Assembly: GCA_013399895.1 (NCBI GenBank)
Contig: VXBA01000677.1
Coordinates: 57,343 to 121,342 of the forward strand
Direction: 5' to 3'
Length of the DNA stretch: 64,000 nucleotides
DNA from: Serilophus lunatus
Lineage: Eukaryota; Chordata; Aves; Passeriformes; Eurylaimidae
Positions 37,193-49,592 of this stretch are shown here, one piece after another (the first letter of the stretch is position 1; each line of letters starts with the position of its first letter). The position numbers were made by a program, and so were the translations under genes. Below the pieces are notes generated by a model. The model saw only the letters and a program-made list of their open reading frames with translations. It made no database searches and was not told the DNA's origin.

Positions 37193-38504
37193 TTAAAGAA
37201 TGTGTTACCAGAAGCCGATTTAAACATGTGCTATAGTTTTATAGACCCAGTAAATACACACAGTTCTTAGCTCCTGTAAACCAAGAGATGGCAGAAAGTT
37301 GTTTAGAAAGTTAGAAAAAGCTATGAAGATACAATTTAACTGATATCCTGTTTGAAGTGAGACCCTCACCATGATAACAGGAATAATTGGACACACTATG
37401 TAAAGAAGTGTGTATACACTGACTATGAAGGTACCTCAGCATTGATCAGAAAAACTGAAACCACAGTCAAGGCACAATCATACTTTGATTAAGTATGCTT
37501 CAGAAAATACTTGAAAAGAATAGAAACGCACAAGCTATGAAAGAAACCCTGAACTGACAATACAAAAGCCACAGTAAGGTCAGCAAAAATCTACTGTTAC
37601 CTATAATGTTACCTTTTGGAAACAGCAGTGTCCTGGTAAGAAAAATAGCATATTTATTCAGAGTGATGGTAATTAAAATGGAGATTCATATACAATTTTT
37701 GATGACAAAAAGATTGCTATATAAAATGTCTTTGTTCATGGCCTTTGACCTGGTGATTCCATGCTCAGAACTCAGATGAGTTTTGAGATAGGTATGTTTT
37801 ATTCAGTGTGCTGGGAGGGAAAGTTACACAATTCAAAATTTCCTCTCCCTCCCCATCCCACAGGATCAATCCATCTTAAATACCCCTTCTACAGTGGGTG
37901 TATCTTTGGCTTTTGATTGGTTCTTGTCCCAAGATACCTCTCCACTCCCCACCTTCTCCCCACCCAGACATGGACAGGGATGAAGCCAGAGTTCTTCCCT
38001 CTCCCTGCCCTTCATGGTTGCTTAGCAACAGAGCCTTTAGGAGACCTTGAGGACCTTAGAATGTTCGCTTAAGTGCTATCTTTTGAATATTGTAGTGTCT
38101 ATTCTAACTGCTCTATCTCTAATTTCACAGTCACTTTACTTTTCCTACGACCCTGCTTTCCCAAATCCTAATAACTTAAGATGATTCTTTTTGAATCCTC
38201 AACTCAGCTTCATATGTCTAGTTCATGATTTAATCTGTTGGCCTCATGGAGTTAATATATTTGCTCGTTAATTTCACTACTACTTTTTGATAGCAATACC
38301 ACCATTACTGATTAATACTGGATATAGATTTTTTCCCTTTTTTTTCCCCCACAACATCACCAGGCATCATAATGTGTGACTTCATTTGAAACATGCTATT
38401 TCATGCTTATTGTGTCCTTGCCTGCTGATGAGATTCTACTCCTGCTTTTTATGAGCTATGGATATTTCATGTTCACCTAAAAACACAATTCTGAGGTCAT
38501 CTTA
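37193..38504. other. Intergenic sequence between LTR B and LTR C
   Basis: AT-rich left part. From about 37790 to 38040 it is rich in CTCC/CCCA words and may be an old unclassified repeat. It contains a palindromic X-box-like site at 38017. No coding signal was seen. Confidence 0.5.
38017..38029. promoter_or_regulatory. X-box-like palindrome (possible RFX site)
   Basis: GTTGCTTAGCAAC is a perfect inverted repeat matching the RFX-type X-box (GTTGCC/T-TAGCAAC). RFX2 and RFX3 activate ciliary and sperm genes, including dynein arm genes. It lies 17 kb past the DNAH8 stop with no start of transcription nearby, so function is only a guess. Confidence 0.35.
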
Positions 38505-38509
38505 ACACT

Positions 38510-39891
38510 TGTAGCCATTTGAAAAGAGCTTTTGAAAGGGGGTGTAAGAGAGTAACCCACTTAACTGGTTATAAAAGTCAATTTTCCTCAAAGCTGTTTC
38601 AGGAAGGGGGGTTGACCCCGCCACCCCCTGGCCAGGACCGGAGTTGTGGGCTGTGGGGAGAGGGGGGCCCTTGCTCCAGCTGCTCTCCTGGGACTTGGGG
38701 AGGGGGAGGTGTGGGGGGGCTGCTCTCCCTGTGCCCACAGGGGCCGGGATGGAGCGGGGCCTGCGCCAGTCCCGGTGCTCCCAAGGCCGTGGCAGCGGTG
38801 GCTCCTCGCCCCCCGGGCTCCCAGCAGTGGGGGGCCAGAGCAGGGCAGCGGTTTCTAGTTTCCCCCCCTCGGGGACGGGGCGGCAGCTCCTCGCCCCAGG
38901 CTCCCGGGAGCACGGGGGCCGATCACCAGCCGCCGGCCCAGCCAGGACGGCCCCAGTGCTGCTTCTTCACCCTCCCCCTGCCTCCACCGTTCCTGGGGGA
39001 AGCCTCGGGGCGGGCGAGGCAGCGCACGGGACGCACGGCCATTGCCCAGGTCCCTGGCACCGGCATGGTGGCCCTGGGCCGGCGCTGGCCGGGAACCTAG
39101 CACGGCTGTCACTTTTGGACAGCGACGGGCGGCCAGCGCTGGTGCCATGCTGGCGATGGAGGGGCGGTGGCACCGGGAGGTTTTCTAAGGTGCTGCAGCC
39201 ATGAAAACAAAGATGGCAGGCGGGACTGAAGACTCGTGACCCCCTTGACGAGAAAGCAGCGGAACTGAGGCGGGCCTCAGGCCCACTAACCGATGGGGAG
39301 AGACTTTGGCCAGGAAGAAGGCGACGAGATCCACGCGAGAACGAGAAGGCTTAAAAGCTGAGGGAACAGCCCTTCCCCACGCTCTTCTTCGGCTGCTTCG
39401 AGGGGAGGCGCGCAGCTCTGGTCTCCATCGCCCGCAGGCCCCCCACGGCGTGATTCCACCCATTCTCTCACCTCGAGAGCCATTTCCAGCTTGGTTGGCA
39501 AGTAACCCCCGGGGAGGTGGGGGGAGGGAGTAATTTTCACCTCTTTTTGTGTTTTTCAGAGAACTTCAAAAGCTGGGGAGTCCCCTCCATCAGAGGGACG
39601 GATAGAGAGAGATTTTCCTACCCTTCCCACTGCTTTTTTTCAGCTAATCATTTAGCTGAAAGGAGCAGTTCCCTTTCTTTTTTTTTTGTTTTTCCCTTTT
39701 TGTGTTTTTTTTTTCCCCCTGCATGTCAGGTGTCCCTCGGTGTAATTCTGGGGTCTCCTGTGGGTTATCCCTACTTCCCTAATTTAAACCTCTTGAAATA
39801 AACTGTTCACCTGGTACAACTCTATTCAGTTTTCCGTCACCTTTACTGAACCTGCCTCCCTGAACGTTAAAAGGTGGATTAAACCACCACA
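38510..39891 (+). mobile_element. Solo LTR C of an endogenous retrovirus
   Basis: It starts TGTAGCCATTTGAAAAG and ends AAACCACCACA, flanked by a perfect 5-bp duplication ACACT (38505-38509 and 39892-39896). The centre is GC-rich. AATAAACTG near 39797 gives a likely poly(A) signal and plus orientation. The right end is the inverse of the left end of LTR A, and the left end matches the inverse of the right end of LTR H (TGTGGCAGTTTGAGAGG), so A, C and H are one family. No internal retroviral genes were seen. Confidence 0.9.
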
Positions 39892-40135
39892 ACACTGGTA
39901 GAAAATCTTGTCTTCATTGAAATTTCTGTTTTGAATTGAGAATAGAAGGACAAATTGGGGAAAGAAACAGATATGGAGAGATCTTTAGAAGCAGCTTTTA
40001 AGGGAAAGAAAAATAGCATCAAATTCCAGTTTCACAGACATTCAGTCTCCTTGCTGATGTATCTTCATGCTGTGAATGTGAATGAGGACATCACTGATGT
40101 TGTTTCATGGTAAGATGGTGAATGATAAAAAGCTG

Positions 40136-40163
40136 CTTAATTTTTACTAGAGTAAAAATTAAG
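40136..40163. other. Near-perfect palindrome (13-bp arms)
   Basis: CTTAATTTTTACT, two bases AG, then AGTAAAAATTAAG. The arms are exact inverse copies with almost no loop, so it could form a cruciform. It is not part of a recognised element. Confidence 0.75.
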
Positions 40164-40896
40164 TTAATGAATTGGTTCGTTCAGATCAATGAATTCTGAG
40201 TTTTGAATTGAGAGACAGAATAGTAAAGGATCTGCTCTGAGTTGAAGATTCAGTGCAGGCAGAAAATCAGTCCAATAACACCATCTTTAAACTTAAGCGA
40301 CACAAAGTACTCCTAAACTATTTGTAGGGTCAATGCTTGGTAGCAAATATTTCTCAAAATTATTATCACTTGAGTCTCCCTTTACCTAGATTTTACAGAG
40401 CTGAAATTATAATAGTTGAAGATTAAGTTGTACCATATTTAACCTAAAAAATTTAAATTAACAAATTATTTAGTTCTCTGATCAGACTCAGAATAAGACA
40501 AATAAATTGTCTTGTGAGGATCTTTGTAAGGGAAACAAGTTGAAGGTATATTTTGACAAGACTGCTACTGCAGAAGTAGGGTTATGACTAACAGACGACA
40601 GCGTGGAGGGAAGTCGTGATAAAGTCAGTTTTTGATTAGAGGTATGACTAGTACATCCTCTTAATCTGAACTAAAGTGCACCTATTCCAAATGACTAGCA
40701 AGAAACCTGAGTGCCAGGGTTGCAAGGAAATGTGGTTTTAATTTCAACTGATTATGTAAGTTCATGGATGTTCTCTCTAGTTTAACTGGTCACGATGAAA
40801 TAAATAGCAAAAGAGACGGACAAAAGGTGTATACTGTGAATCTGCTATTGAAACTGCAGTGTCAGGTAACATAAAATTTTTGTCTATTTATACTAG

Positions 40897-41000
40897 GAAG
40901 ACTTACCAGGTGGGAGCTGTGCTGAGGAATCAGAAGCACATCTTTTGATATTCCTCAAAACTTTTCCTTGTGAAGCTCTTGTGCAGTTTGAAGGGAAGAG
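40897..41000 (+). CDS. Candidate exon of an unrecognised gene
   Basis: Bounded by the acceptor TCTATTTATACTAG and the donor AAGAG|GTATGC. One frame is open: EDLPGGSCAEESEAHLLIFL then KTFPCEALVQFEGK. If it followed the exon at 34694 directly, the phase would force another frame that stops after 17 codons, so the two are not simple neighbours. No family was recognised. Confidence 0.25.
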
Positions 41001-44000
41001 GTATGCAGTTACTCTTATCGATAAAGACATTGTACATTTTCTTCTTTGTATCTTAAAATGTTACAGGGAGTGAAGTGTGTGGGAATAGATACCACTGAGC
41101 TCATGTTTTAATGCTGCACTTTAACATTATATAGTGAAACTCTCAGTGTACAGCATTCGTCCCCCCCTCCCTTCAATTATTTTAGGCTATTTGATAAATG
41201 GAGCTGGTGGATTTTTCCTCCTTGAAAGTATCTATTTCTTGGAAATGTAAAAATATGCAAAGAAGCATGAATTCTTTCTTAAAAGACACAGGATTATTTT
41301 TAATATAATTTTTTTATTCCCATTCACAGTACTTAAGGAATATTAACATTTCCTTTCTATCACAGATAGACTTGTTTAGCAAGAACTAGAGATAATATGG
41401 GAACTTGTAATATTATGAAACTTCAGCAATGAACAAGAATGAAAATATCTGTTTGTTTGCTATCCACTTTTATCCTATTACTTTCCAGCTAAGAAACACC
41501 TCCCTCCCCAGCAGTTCTTCCCATCCTCAACCACCTGGAAAATGGAGAAATCACGATGGTTGCACCGATAGCCATAGGGACTATTTACATACAGTTTCAA
41601 TGTCCCATGCAAAGGCTTTCAGCATATCACTGTAGGGTATTTTCTTACAGGGGGGAGTAAAATTTTTTGTGTTTTATTTCGCTAATGATTTATGGAGCCA
41701 TTTGAAACCTTATGGAGAAAAATATGGTCTTAGAAGTTTTCCCGCTGTTCTGAAGTATTGTAGTGGAAACTGAATGTTAGGACATTTACTGCAGCATCAA
41801 CAGAGAACAAGTATATCTTTGGATCTATGTTACTTGGAATCCTATTCAGCTTTTATCACATGAAAATGACATTGCCTTCTGTTACCCCAATATATCATTG
41901 GTAGACCAAAATGCTAATTACATTACAATGATGTATGATAACAGCTTTGACAGGTAATAGACTATTTTCCCTAATTTTATGAAGGGACTGGTCAAAATGT
42001 TACATGATTGTCCTAGCTGTGCTTTACATCCTGTAAAACCATAACAAAGATGTTGTTCATCAGTCTGTAGGTTCTTTTTCATCAGTTTAGAGATTCACTT
42101 ATTCTTTAGATATTGTTAAGGCGAAAAACAATGCAATGAGTATTTATGGATAACATATTGGATGAAGCAGTAAGTGGAAGAAAGAAAGATAAGAACAGCT
42201 TCTCTTCTACTTGAATATATTTAATTTAAAAACACCAATAAAGAGAAGTTTTTATGAAAGTATAGATTAAAAATCTATGTAAACTCACTGGTCAACTCAA
42301 AAATAATAAAAACTTTTTTATAGATTATGAAAATAATAGTTACCAATGGTATGTACCATAAAATATTAGTTGTAGATAGAGGAGGCACCCTTTTAAAATG
42401 CATTGACACATTAATCATAGCAATAGAAGTAGCAGGAATGAGGTTTGGATACAAAACTTAATGTTCTTTGCTGAATACCTTGAGATAGCTGTGCTACAGG
42501 AAAAATCAAATCCGAATTCTGATCAAGCAGAGTTATCTAAGGCCCACTGTGAGTGGGCAAGGGGAAAGAGGTAGCCCACAGGTTTTGAATCAGATGCATT
42601 TGAGGCTCTGGAAGGGAAAGTACTGTGAAATGACAAGACTTCCATTATTGGGATATCAGTAACAGTTCTGTTTGATCAAAGGGCCAACGAGGAGTATTAT
42701 ATATTATGAAAGAAAACTGTTTGTGGAAGAGATGGGATGTTTTAAAGCAAGGTGGAGTACTATGCAAATTGAAGAACCTGCACAGACTATGAAGTAAAAT
42801 ATTTCAATGTTTATGGCTGTTTTTCACCCAAATGAGTCTATTGCAGTGAGAGACTGTTGTGAGGGCAGAGTGACAGAGCAAATAAAGCAAAGATTCTAGG
42901 AAATATTATCTTTACTTAAAGAAAATGTTTTTCGGCTAAGTAGTCATTCAGAAGGCGTTATCCTCAATAGAAATACACTAGAATGTGAGGCACAGAGCTA
43001 GGAAAGTTTGAGTACTACTTCCATAATTATGGCTTGTTTCATTTATTCAAACAAAATTCTTAATTATCTGAAGAAAAATGTCCTATCATTTAGTTAACAC
43101 TGATAGGATGCTTCATAAATCCATTGAAATTATGTTTTCTAAGGAAGAGGATTAATTATTGTCCTTTTATTTGAAAATATTTCCATTATCAAAAAATGCT
43201 AAACCTAATTGTGCTTGAAAAAGATGTATTTCAACTGTAGTAAAAAGATTATAATATGAGATGAATATGAAAGTGATTTGACAAAAAGTTCTCTAAACAG
43301 ATACATTTCAGGCTGATGGTGATTCTTCTTAATTTCCACTTGTCCTTGAAAAACATGAAGTTTCTGTATTAATTCATCACCTAGGTTCTTTCAGATTGAT
43401 TAGGTAATAGCAACTTTGGATCCTCCTAGTGCATTATTTAGACTCTATGTAAGTAATTTATTGCATATGAGGGCATCTGGTTTAGGAGGTGGATACTGGA
43501 AGAAACAGTATAGTGTTTCAAAACACAAGATTTTAATTGGAACTGTGATGCCGATAATATCTAGAAAGGGTTTAGTTTTAGTGGGTTATGATTTACTTTT
43601 GGTTGCATGTCACACAACAAAAGTGGTTCCTTATTGAGTCAAAATAGCAGGATGGTTTCGTTCACCCAGTCAAAGGTTTCACAACTGTAATCTTGGGAGA
43701 ATAAAGTAAGAGGTTGAAGATAGGGCTTGTTGCTCCAATAGGGCTAGACTTAAAAGCTTCTCCTGTATAGGCGCTTATACCTGTTTCTGTATCTTGAATC
43801 AGCCACATACATGACATAAACACTCCTAAGAGTTTCCCATCTTGACAGTAATTTTTTGAAAGTATATTTTGGAGACCTACTGCGAAACAGAAACACAAAC
43901 CTTTTTTTTTTTTTTNGAGGTAGTAGTAATAAGTGTAGAATAAGACATCTATGACTGACGTAATGGTAAAGTTTAGAGATATACAGGCCTGCCATGATCG

Positions 44001-46561
44001 CAGAGACCTTAAAAAGGGGGACAACCAAGTGCAGTATAGAGGAGCATTGTACAGGTGATGATAAGACACAGGGCATAGACTGGCACTGCTTAAGGCTACA
44101 GACGATTCACCACAAGTTGGCTAAAACAATGAAGACCAAAACAAAGCATCTTTGAAGGGTGAGAAAAAGAGCAAAGAAATAGTATCTGACATGTAAAATG
44201 TAGTTATTAGGACGGTAACACAGAACCAGTAAAGAAGAAGATGTAACAAAAGTCTTAACAAACACATAAAAGTGTCTCTAAATTAACTCTATGTGAGGAA
44301 GAAATCGTTATATTTGAGTAAGAGATCAAAATGATATTACTACCTGTAAAATGTCAACCACATGTTGACATCTTGCCAACCCCCAGCAACATTAGGAGCC
44401 AGAGAAATGGGGGAAAGGTGAGCAAAACACTAGGAAAAGAGTGGAAACTGTAAGGGATATGTGTACAGCAATCTCAATGCAGTGATTTCTGAAGTTATGA
44501 CAGTGTACTGTTGTATTTAACTTCACAGAAACATTGATTACATACAAGTTTGATTTGATACTGTGAACAACTGGAAGGAAAAACCAGCATGAAGGAAACA
44601 AGCAACTATATTCCTCAAGAAGGCTTTGCTTAGAGCAGGATTCTACATAGAAGGATAAAAGTTCTGTTTGCTCTTAATTTTCGAACTATTATCTTTTTCC
44701 TGTGAATTGTTCAATGCTATCTCTGCTTATCCACCTTTGTGTGGGTCTGTGAAGATAACTGTTAAAACTGTGAAACTTTCATTGTTCTTGATGGCTGGAA
44801 TCCTTTTTCAGTATGGTTAAGCAGCAAAAATACCTTGAATCTTTTGTAAAAAACAGCAATTTCTGATGGCCTTATTTCCAAACAGCGTGGAAAGAGTCTG
44901 GTATCTGCGTGGTAGCAGCAGCCTCACTTTTTGTGAGATGGTGCTTTATAACTTTACAGAGTTTTTACTAGTGGTGTTATTAAACACGAAGAAGAACTGA
45001 TATTTTTTATTATTATTCTATTTTTAAAAGTGCTTGTATGTTCCTGATTACAGACATAGTAGTATTTTCAGAAGAATGTGGCCTCAAGTGACAAAATCCA
45101 AAACCTTACTTTGTGGATGATATGAATTCAAACAGTTTTTTATGATGCAATTCTCTATGTATATTCATTTATTAATAGACTTATTAATTATAGTGAGAAG
45201 AACATTCTGAATGGTGAAAGGTACAAAGATTGTAGAAAGTTTTTTAAAAATTAAAAAAATGTAAATATTTGGTGATCACAAGTATTGTTTCTTCAATGAA
45301 ACATATACTTGAAATTAGACCACAGAAAAAGCAATATTTTGAGATCATAAATTAGTCTATATTTTTCAGGTCAGGTAACTTGTTTAATGTGCCTACATCC
45401 TACTATATGCAACTGGATAGAGTGACCTAGCAGAATTTAAACTACCAAGTCTATTTACAATAAAAATCAATTTTCACATACTGCTTAAAAAGTTTAAATA
45501 TTTCGAACTCTGTATTTCAGTCACTTACTGGATACAATAACTTCAGTATAGGAGATTCTTCCCTTTAAAACAACTCAAACACTCAAAGCCACCAAACTTA
45601 ACGGACTGATAGATCCTCAGTGAAACTAAAGTGTCATAAAAATCAAATACATGTCCATCTTTCTGCAGAGTTTCGAATTTGTCTGTTTCATTTGGACAAT
45701 AATTTTACGGCATAAGTACTTCACTATGTTAATAACTTAGTTCTACGTTTTAGGGATTCATTGAGTGTAAGTCACAGCAATGTAAACCACCTGGTGAAGA
45801 AATATTTCTAAAACAAGGATCTAATATTGTGTCCTCTAAACTTAAAATTAGTTTTCTTTGCATTGGTAAGGTTTTGTGTTCACCTGATTGGGGTGCTTTC
45901 CTGTGCCTCTGGTATAATGTGGCATTAGAAAGTTAGTGAGTGGAACAAGACACAGTGCTTAAAATAGGTAAGGCATAGCAGCCAGACTAATGTGCATATA
46001 TTAGCCAAAGGTCTTATATATATATGCATTTGATATCTTCTGGAGAAAAAAACCTTTTAGCAGATGTCTTGATGTTATGCTAATGTTAAAACCTTATAAT
46101 TCAAAATTATGAGATGTAAGGGTTTGGACTGGTCAGTTTTGGACCTTTACTCTCAAGTTCTATAGTAAACAGCAGCATTTTACAGTAAGCATACACGGTT
46201 TCTCCTGATAGACTCAACATTACAGATGGACTCTTAATCTACTATTAATATAGATTCCTTCCTTCCTTTTCCAGACTGTGTAGCCAAACACCCATGTAAA
46301 CAGCTGGCTGGAGTTTACATTGATCAGTTTGGAAAGTGAGATAGGAGTCCTCAGTGATGAAAGGTATTCCCTTCCAGTACTGAAATTGCGTCAGCCATTT
46401 TTGTACTTGGTTCTTATTTGTGTGCTTAATAATTCTGACTATCTTCCAAATTCTGATCCCATGTTTTTTTCTTCACTTAACTTGTTCAGCTAATAAGTTT
46501 CAAGGACAGCAAGTCAAACCTTAACACCAAACAAAAGATAGGGTGAAAAATCATTACAGAC

Positions 46562-47374
46562 TGTATTGGTTTCCTCTGTGGCCAGGTTTTGGTAGCAGCG
46601 GGGGGACTGAGGGCGAGGCTTCTCCGAGAAACTGCTGGAAGTTTCCCCATGTCCAGCAGAGCCAGTGCCAGCCAGCTCCAGGCTGGGCCCACTGCTGACC
46701 AAGGCCAGGCCAATCAGCAGTTGAAGGAACGCCTCTGTGATAACGTGTTTAAGAAGGAAAGAAAAAAAGTTAGAAGGAGAGGAAGATGGCTGCCAGAGAG
46801 GAGCAGAGTGAGAACATGTGAACAACAACGCAGACACCAAGGTCAGTGGAGAAGGAGGGGGAGGAGATGCTCCTGGCGCCGGAGCTGAGATCCAGCTGCA
46901 GCCCATGGTGCAGACCACGGTGAAGCAGCTGTGCCCCTGCAGCCCATGGAGGACCACAGGAGTGCAGAGATCCACCTGTAGCCCGTGGAGGAGCCACGCC
47001 GGAGCAGGTGGATGCTGGGGNAACTGTATCCTGTGAGGGATGGACCTCATGGAATGTGGCTGGAAGGACTCCTCTCCCCAAGCAGCGGCTGAGAACAGCA
47101 GCTGACCACAGCAACCCCCACCCCTTCCCCTGCCTCGCCTTTTTCCCTTGGCCATTGCAGGAGTGCAGGTTGGATGTAAGAAGGAGGGGGTGGGGAGTAA
47201 AAGGTGTCTCTTATTGTCTCTCACTCTTAAGCTCTGATTAGAAAAGAATCTGTTATGGCCCTTATCTCAACTCATGAAACTTGTTGTATTCTCTCTCCTC
47301 TATTGCTGGGTGAGGGTGAGTGAGAGAGTGGCTGTAGTGAGTCCCTGGCATCCAGCCTGGGTTAAACCACTACA
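46562..47374 (+). mobile_element. Solo LTR D of an endogenous retrovirus
   Basis: It starts TGTATTGGTTTCC, carries GCCAGGTTTTGGTAGCAG and GTCCAGCAGAGCCAGTG, and ends GGTTAAACCACTACA. The flanks CAGAC (46557-46561) and CAAAC (47375-47379) differ at one base, giving a likely worn 5-bp duplication. It is closely related to LTR F. A single N at 47021 falls where F has about 250 bases of extra tandem repeats, so this copy is probably collapsed. Confidence 0.82.
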
Positions 47375-47470
47375 CAAACACTGTAATGCCAGCACATATT
47401 GATGACAAATTCTGTTGATGACACATCAGGAAAAGTAAAATAAAATATGGCATATTCTACTAAACAAGTT

Positions 47471-48031
47471 TGTGATGGTTTTGGCTGGTGTAGAGTCAAT
47501 TTTTTTTCAGAGTGGCTAGTATGAGACTGTGTTTTGGGTTTGTGCTGAAAACAGTGTTGATAATGTAGAAGTGTTTTTCTCATTGATGAGCAGTGTCACA
47601 GAGTCACAGTCCTACAGAGTCAAGGCTTTTTCTGCTTTTTGTGCTGCCACACTAGTGAAGAGCTGGGGATACAAGAGAAGTTGAGAGGAGACACAAATAG
47701 ATCAGGTGACTTCAACTGACCAAAGGCATATTCCATACCATATGACATCATGCATTTTGTATTGATGGCATTTACCTTCCCAAGTCACTGTTACATCTGA
47801 TGGGGCCCTGCTCTCCTGGAGGTGGCTGAACACCTGCCTGCCCATGGGAAGTAGGGAATTAATTACTTATTTTGTTTTGCTTGTGTGTGTGTCTTTTACT
47901 TTTCCTATTAATTTTTCTTTATATCAAGCCATGAATTTTCTAGCTTTTACCCTTTTGATTCTCTCCCTGATCCCACTGGTGGGGGAGTGGTTGTGTGGTA
48001 GTTGTTTGCTGGCTGAGGATAAACTATGACA
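47471..48031 (+). mobile_element. Solo LTR E, avian ERVL-type
   Basis: It starts TGTGATGGTTTTGGCTG and ends AACTATGACA. Internal words such as TTGTGCTGAAAACAGTGTTG, CTGACCAAAGGCATATTCCA, CATATGACATCATGC and GGCTGAACACCTGCCTGCCC match what I recall of common bird ERVL LTRs. The flanks (AAGTT and ACATT) agree at only three of five bases, so the copy is old. No internal genes were seen. Confidence 0.8.
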
Positions 48032-48444
48032 ACATTTCACGGTTGAAATGGAACCATCTGCACACCTGTACATACATGAAGTCACAGTAACATAGAGTAA
48101 GTCAAATTAGGTGAATTAATTCCAAAATTCATATGGGATAATTAGGAAATTTTTACAACTCATAAATGAACAGCAAGGGGAAAGCTAGGATCATCTCCTT
48201 TGGAGAGCATAGGGAAGATTTTAATTAAAACAATAAACTTTATAGCATAGATTGGAGATAACACCTTAACATACTGCTAATGTCTAAGTGTGAAGGCTGC
48301 ACAATAAATGTGGCAGTTTCAATTTAGTATAACTCCTTGCACAAAGAGATAGTGAAGAGAGTAATCAATTATCTAGTGCTGAGGATTATCAAACAAGGCT
48401 GAAGTGACAGCAAAAGGCAAGGAATGCACACTCGAAAAGGCAAC

Positions 48445-49587
48445 TCTTTTGAGTTTTCTGTAGCCAGGTTTTGGTAGCAGTGGGGGAGCTGTAAGAGAGG
48501 CTTCCTCGAGAAGCTGCTGGAAGTTTCCCCATGTCCAGCAGAGCCAGTGTCAGCCAGCTCCAGGCTGGACCTGCCACTAACCAAGGCCAGGCCAATCAGA
48601 AGTTAAAGGAATGCCTCTGTGATAACATGTTTAAGAAGAAAGGAAAAAATGTTAGTTCAGATGAAGATGGCTGCCAGAGAGGAGCAGAGTGAGAACATGT
48701 GAACAACAACGCAGACACCAAGGTCAGTGCAGAAGGAGGGGGAGGAGATGCTCCTGGCGCCGGAGCTGAGATCCAGCTGCAGCCCGTGGGGAAGACCATG
48801 GTGAAGCAGCTGTGCCCCTGCAGCCCATGGAGGACCACAGGAGTGCAGAGATCCACCTGTAGCCCGGGAAGGAGCCCAAGATGGAGCAGGTGGATGCTGG
48901 AAGGGGGCTGTGGCCCGTGGGAGGCCCATGTTGGAGCAGGGTCCTGGCAGGAGACCTGTAGCCTGTGAGAGGAGCCCACGCTGGAGCAGGATTCTTCTGG
49001 TAGGACTTGTGGCCTGTGGGAGACCCACGCTGGAGCAGCTGCACCTGGAGGACTGCACCCTGTGGAACGTGACCCACGAGGCAGTAGTGTCTTAAGAATT
49101 GTTGCCCATGGGATGGATTCTCACCAGAGCAGTTCATGAAAGATTAAAAGATTATCTCCTGTGGGAGAGAGTCATGCTGGAGAAGTCTGTGAAGAATGGC
49201 CTCCCGTGGGAGGGACCCCACGGGAGGCAGAGGAAGGACTCCTCTCTCCAAGCAGCAGCAGAAAACAAAGCTGATCATAACCCCCATTCCCTGTCTCCCT
49301 GCACCACTTGGGGAGAGGAGGTTCAGTGTGGAGAAGGAGGGGGTGGAGGGAAAAGTGTCTCTTAAGTTTCTCATTCTTGAGCTCTGATCTTGTTAGTAAT
49401 ACATTTATTTAATAACATTAATAACATAAAGTTTGTTTTGCCTGTGACGATGACCAATGAGGAATCTTTTATGGTCCTTCACTCATGAAGCCCTTCGTTA
49501 TATTTTCTCTCCTCTGCTGTTTGCAGGGAGGAGTGAGCAATTGGCTATAGCGAGTCCCTGGCTTCCAGCCCGGGTCAAACCACTACA
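48445..49587 (+). mobile_element. Solo LTR F of an endogenous retrovirus (same family as D)
   Basis: It carries TGTAGCCAGGTTTTGGTAGC near its start and ends GGTCAAACCACTACA, following LTR D in the same order. The exact left end is uncertain because it is worn, and no clear target duplication was found. The centre (about 48775-49225) is a degenerate tandem array of roughly 48-51-base units built on GTGGCCCGTGGGAG...CCCACGCTGGAGCAG. This array explains its greater length than D. Confidence 0.78.
48775..49225 (+). repeat. Tandem array of about 50-base units inside LTR F
   Basis: About eight or nine imperfect units recur, each with a word like TGTGGCCTGTGGGAGACCCA followed by CGCTGGAGCAG and a variable spacer. 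The matching array in LTR D is shorter and interrupted by an N at 47021. Confidence 0.7.
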
Positions 49588-49592
49588 ACAAG

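Larger units (their letters stand above)
39897..46556. other. Long AT-rich intergenic stretch
   Basis: This 6.7-kb stretch is largely unique AT-rich sequence. It contains one candidate exon (40897), a perfect 13-bp-stem palindrome (40136-40163) and a poly(T) run with a single N at 43916. No repeat family, long open frame or RNA gene was recognised. Confidence 0.6.

Noticed and set aside
38519..39204. Open frames of up to 193 codons at 38.5-39.2 kb
   Set aside because: They are inside GC-rich LTR C, overlap in several frames and have low-complexity composition.
48657..49365. Open frames of up to 137 codons on both strands at 48.7-49.4 kb
   Set aside because: They follow the tandem 50-base array in LTR F; the periodic composition reflects the DNA repeat, not a protein.
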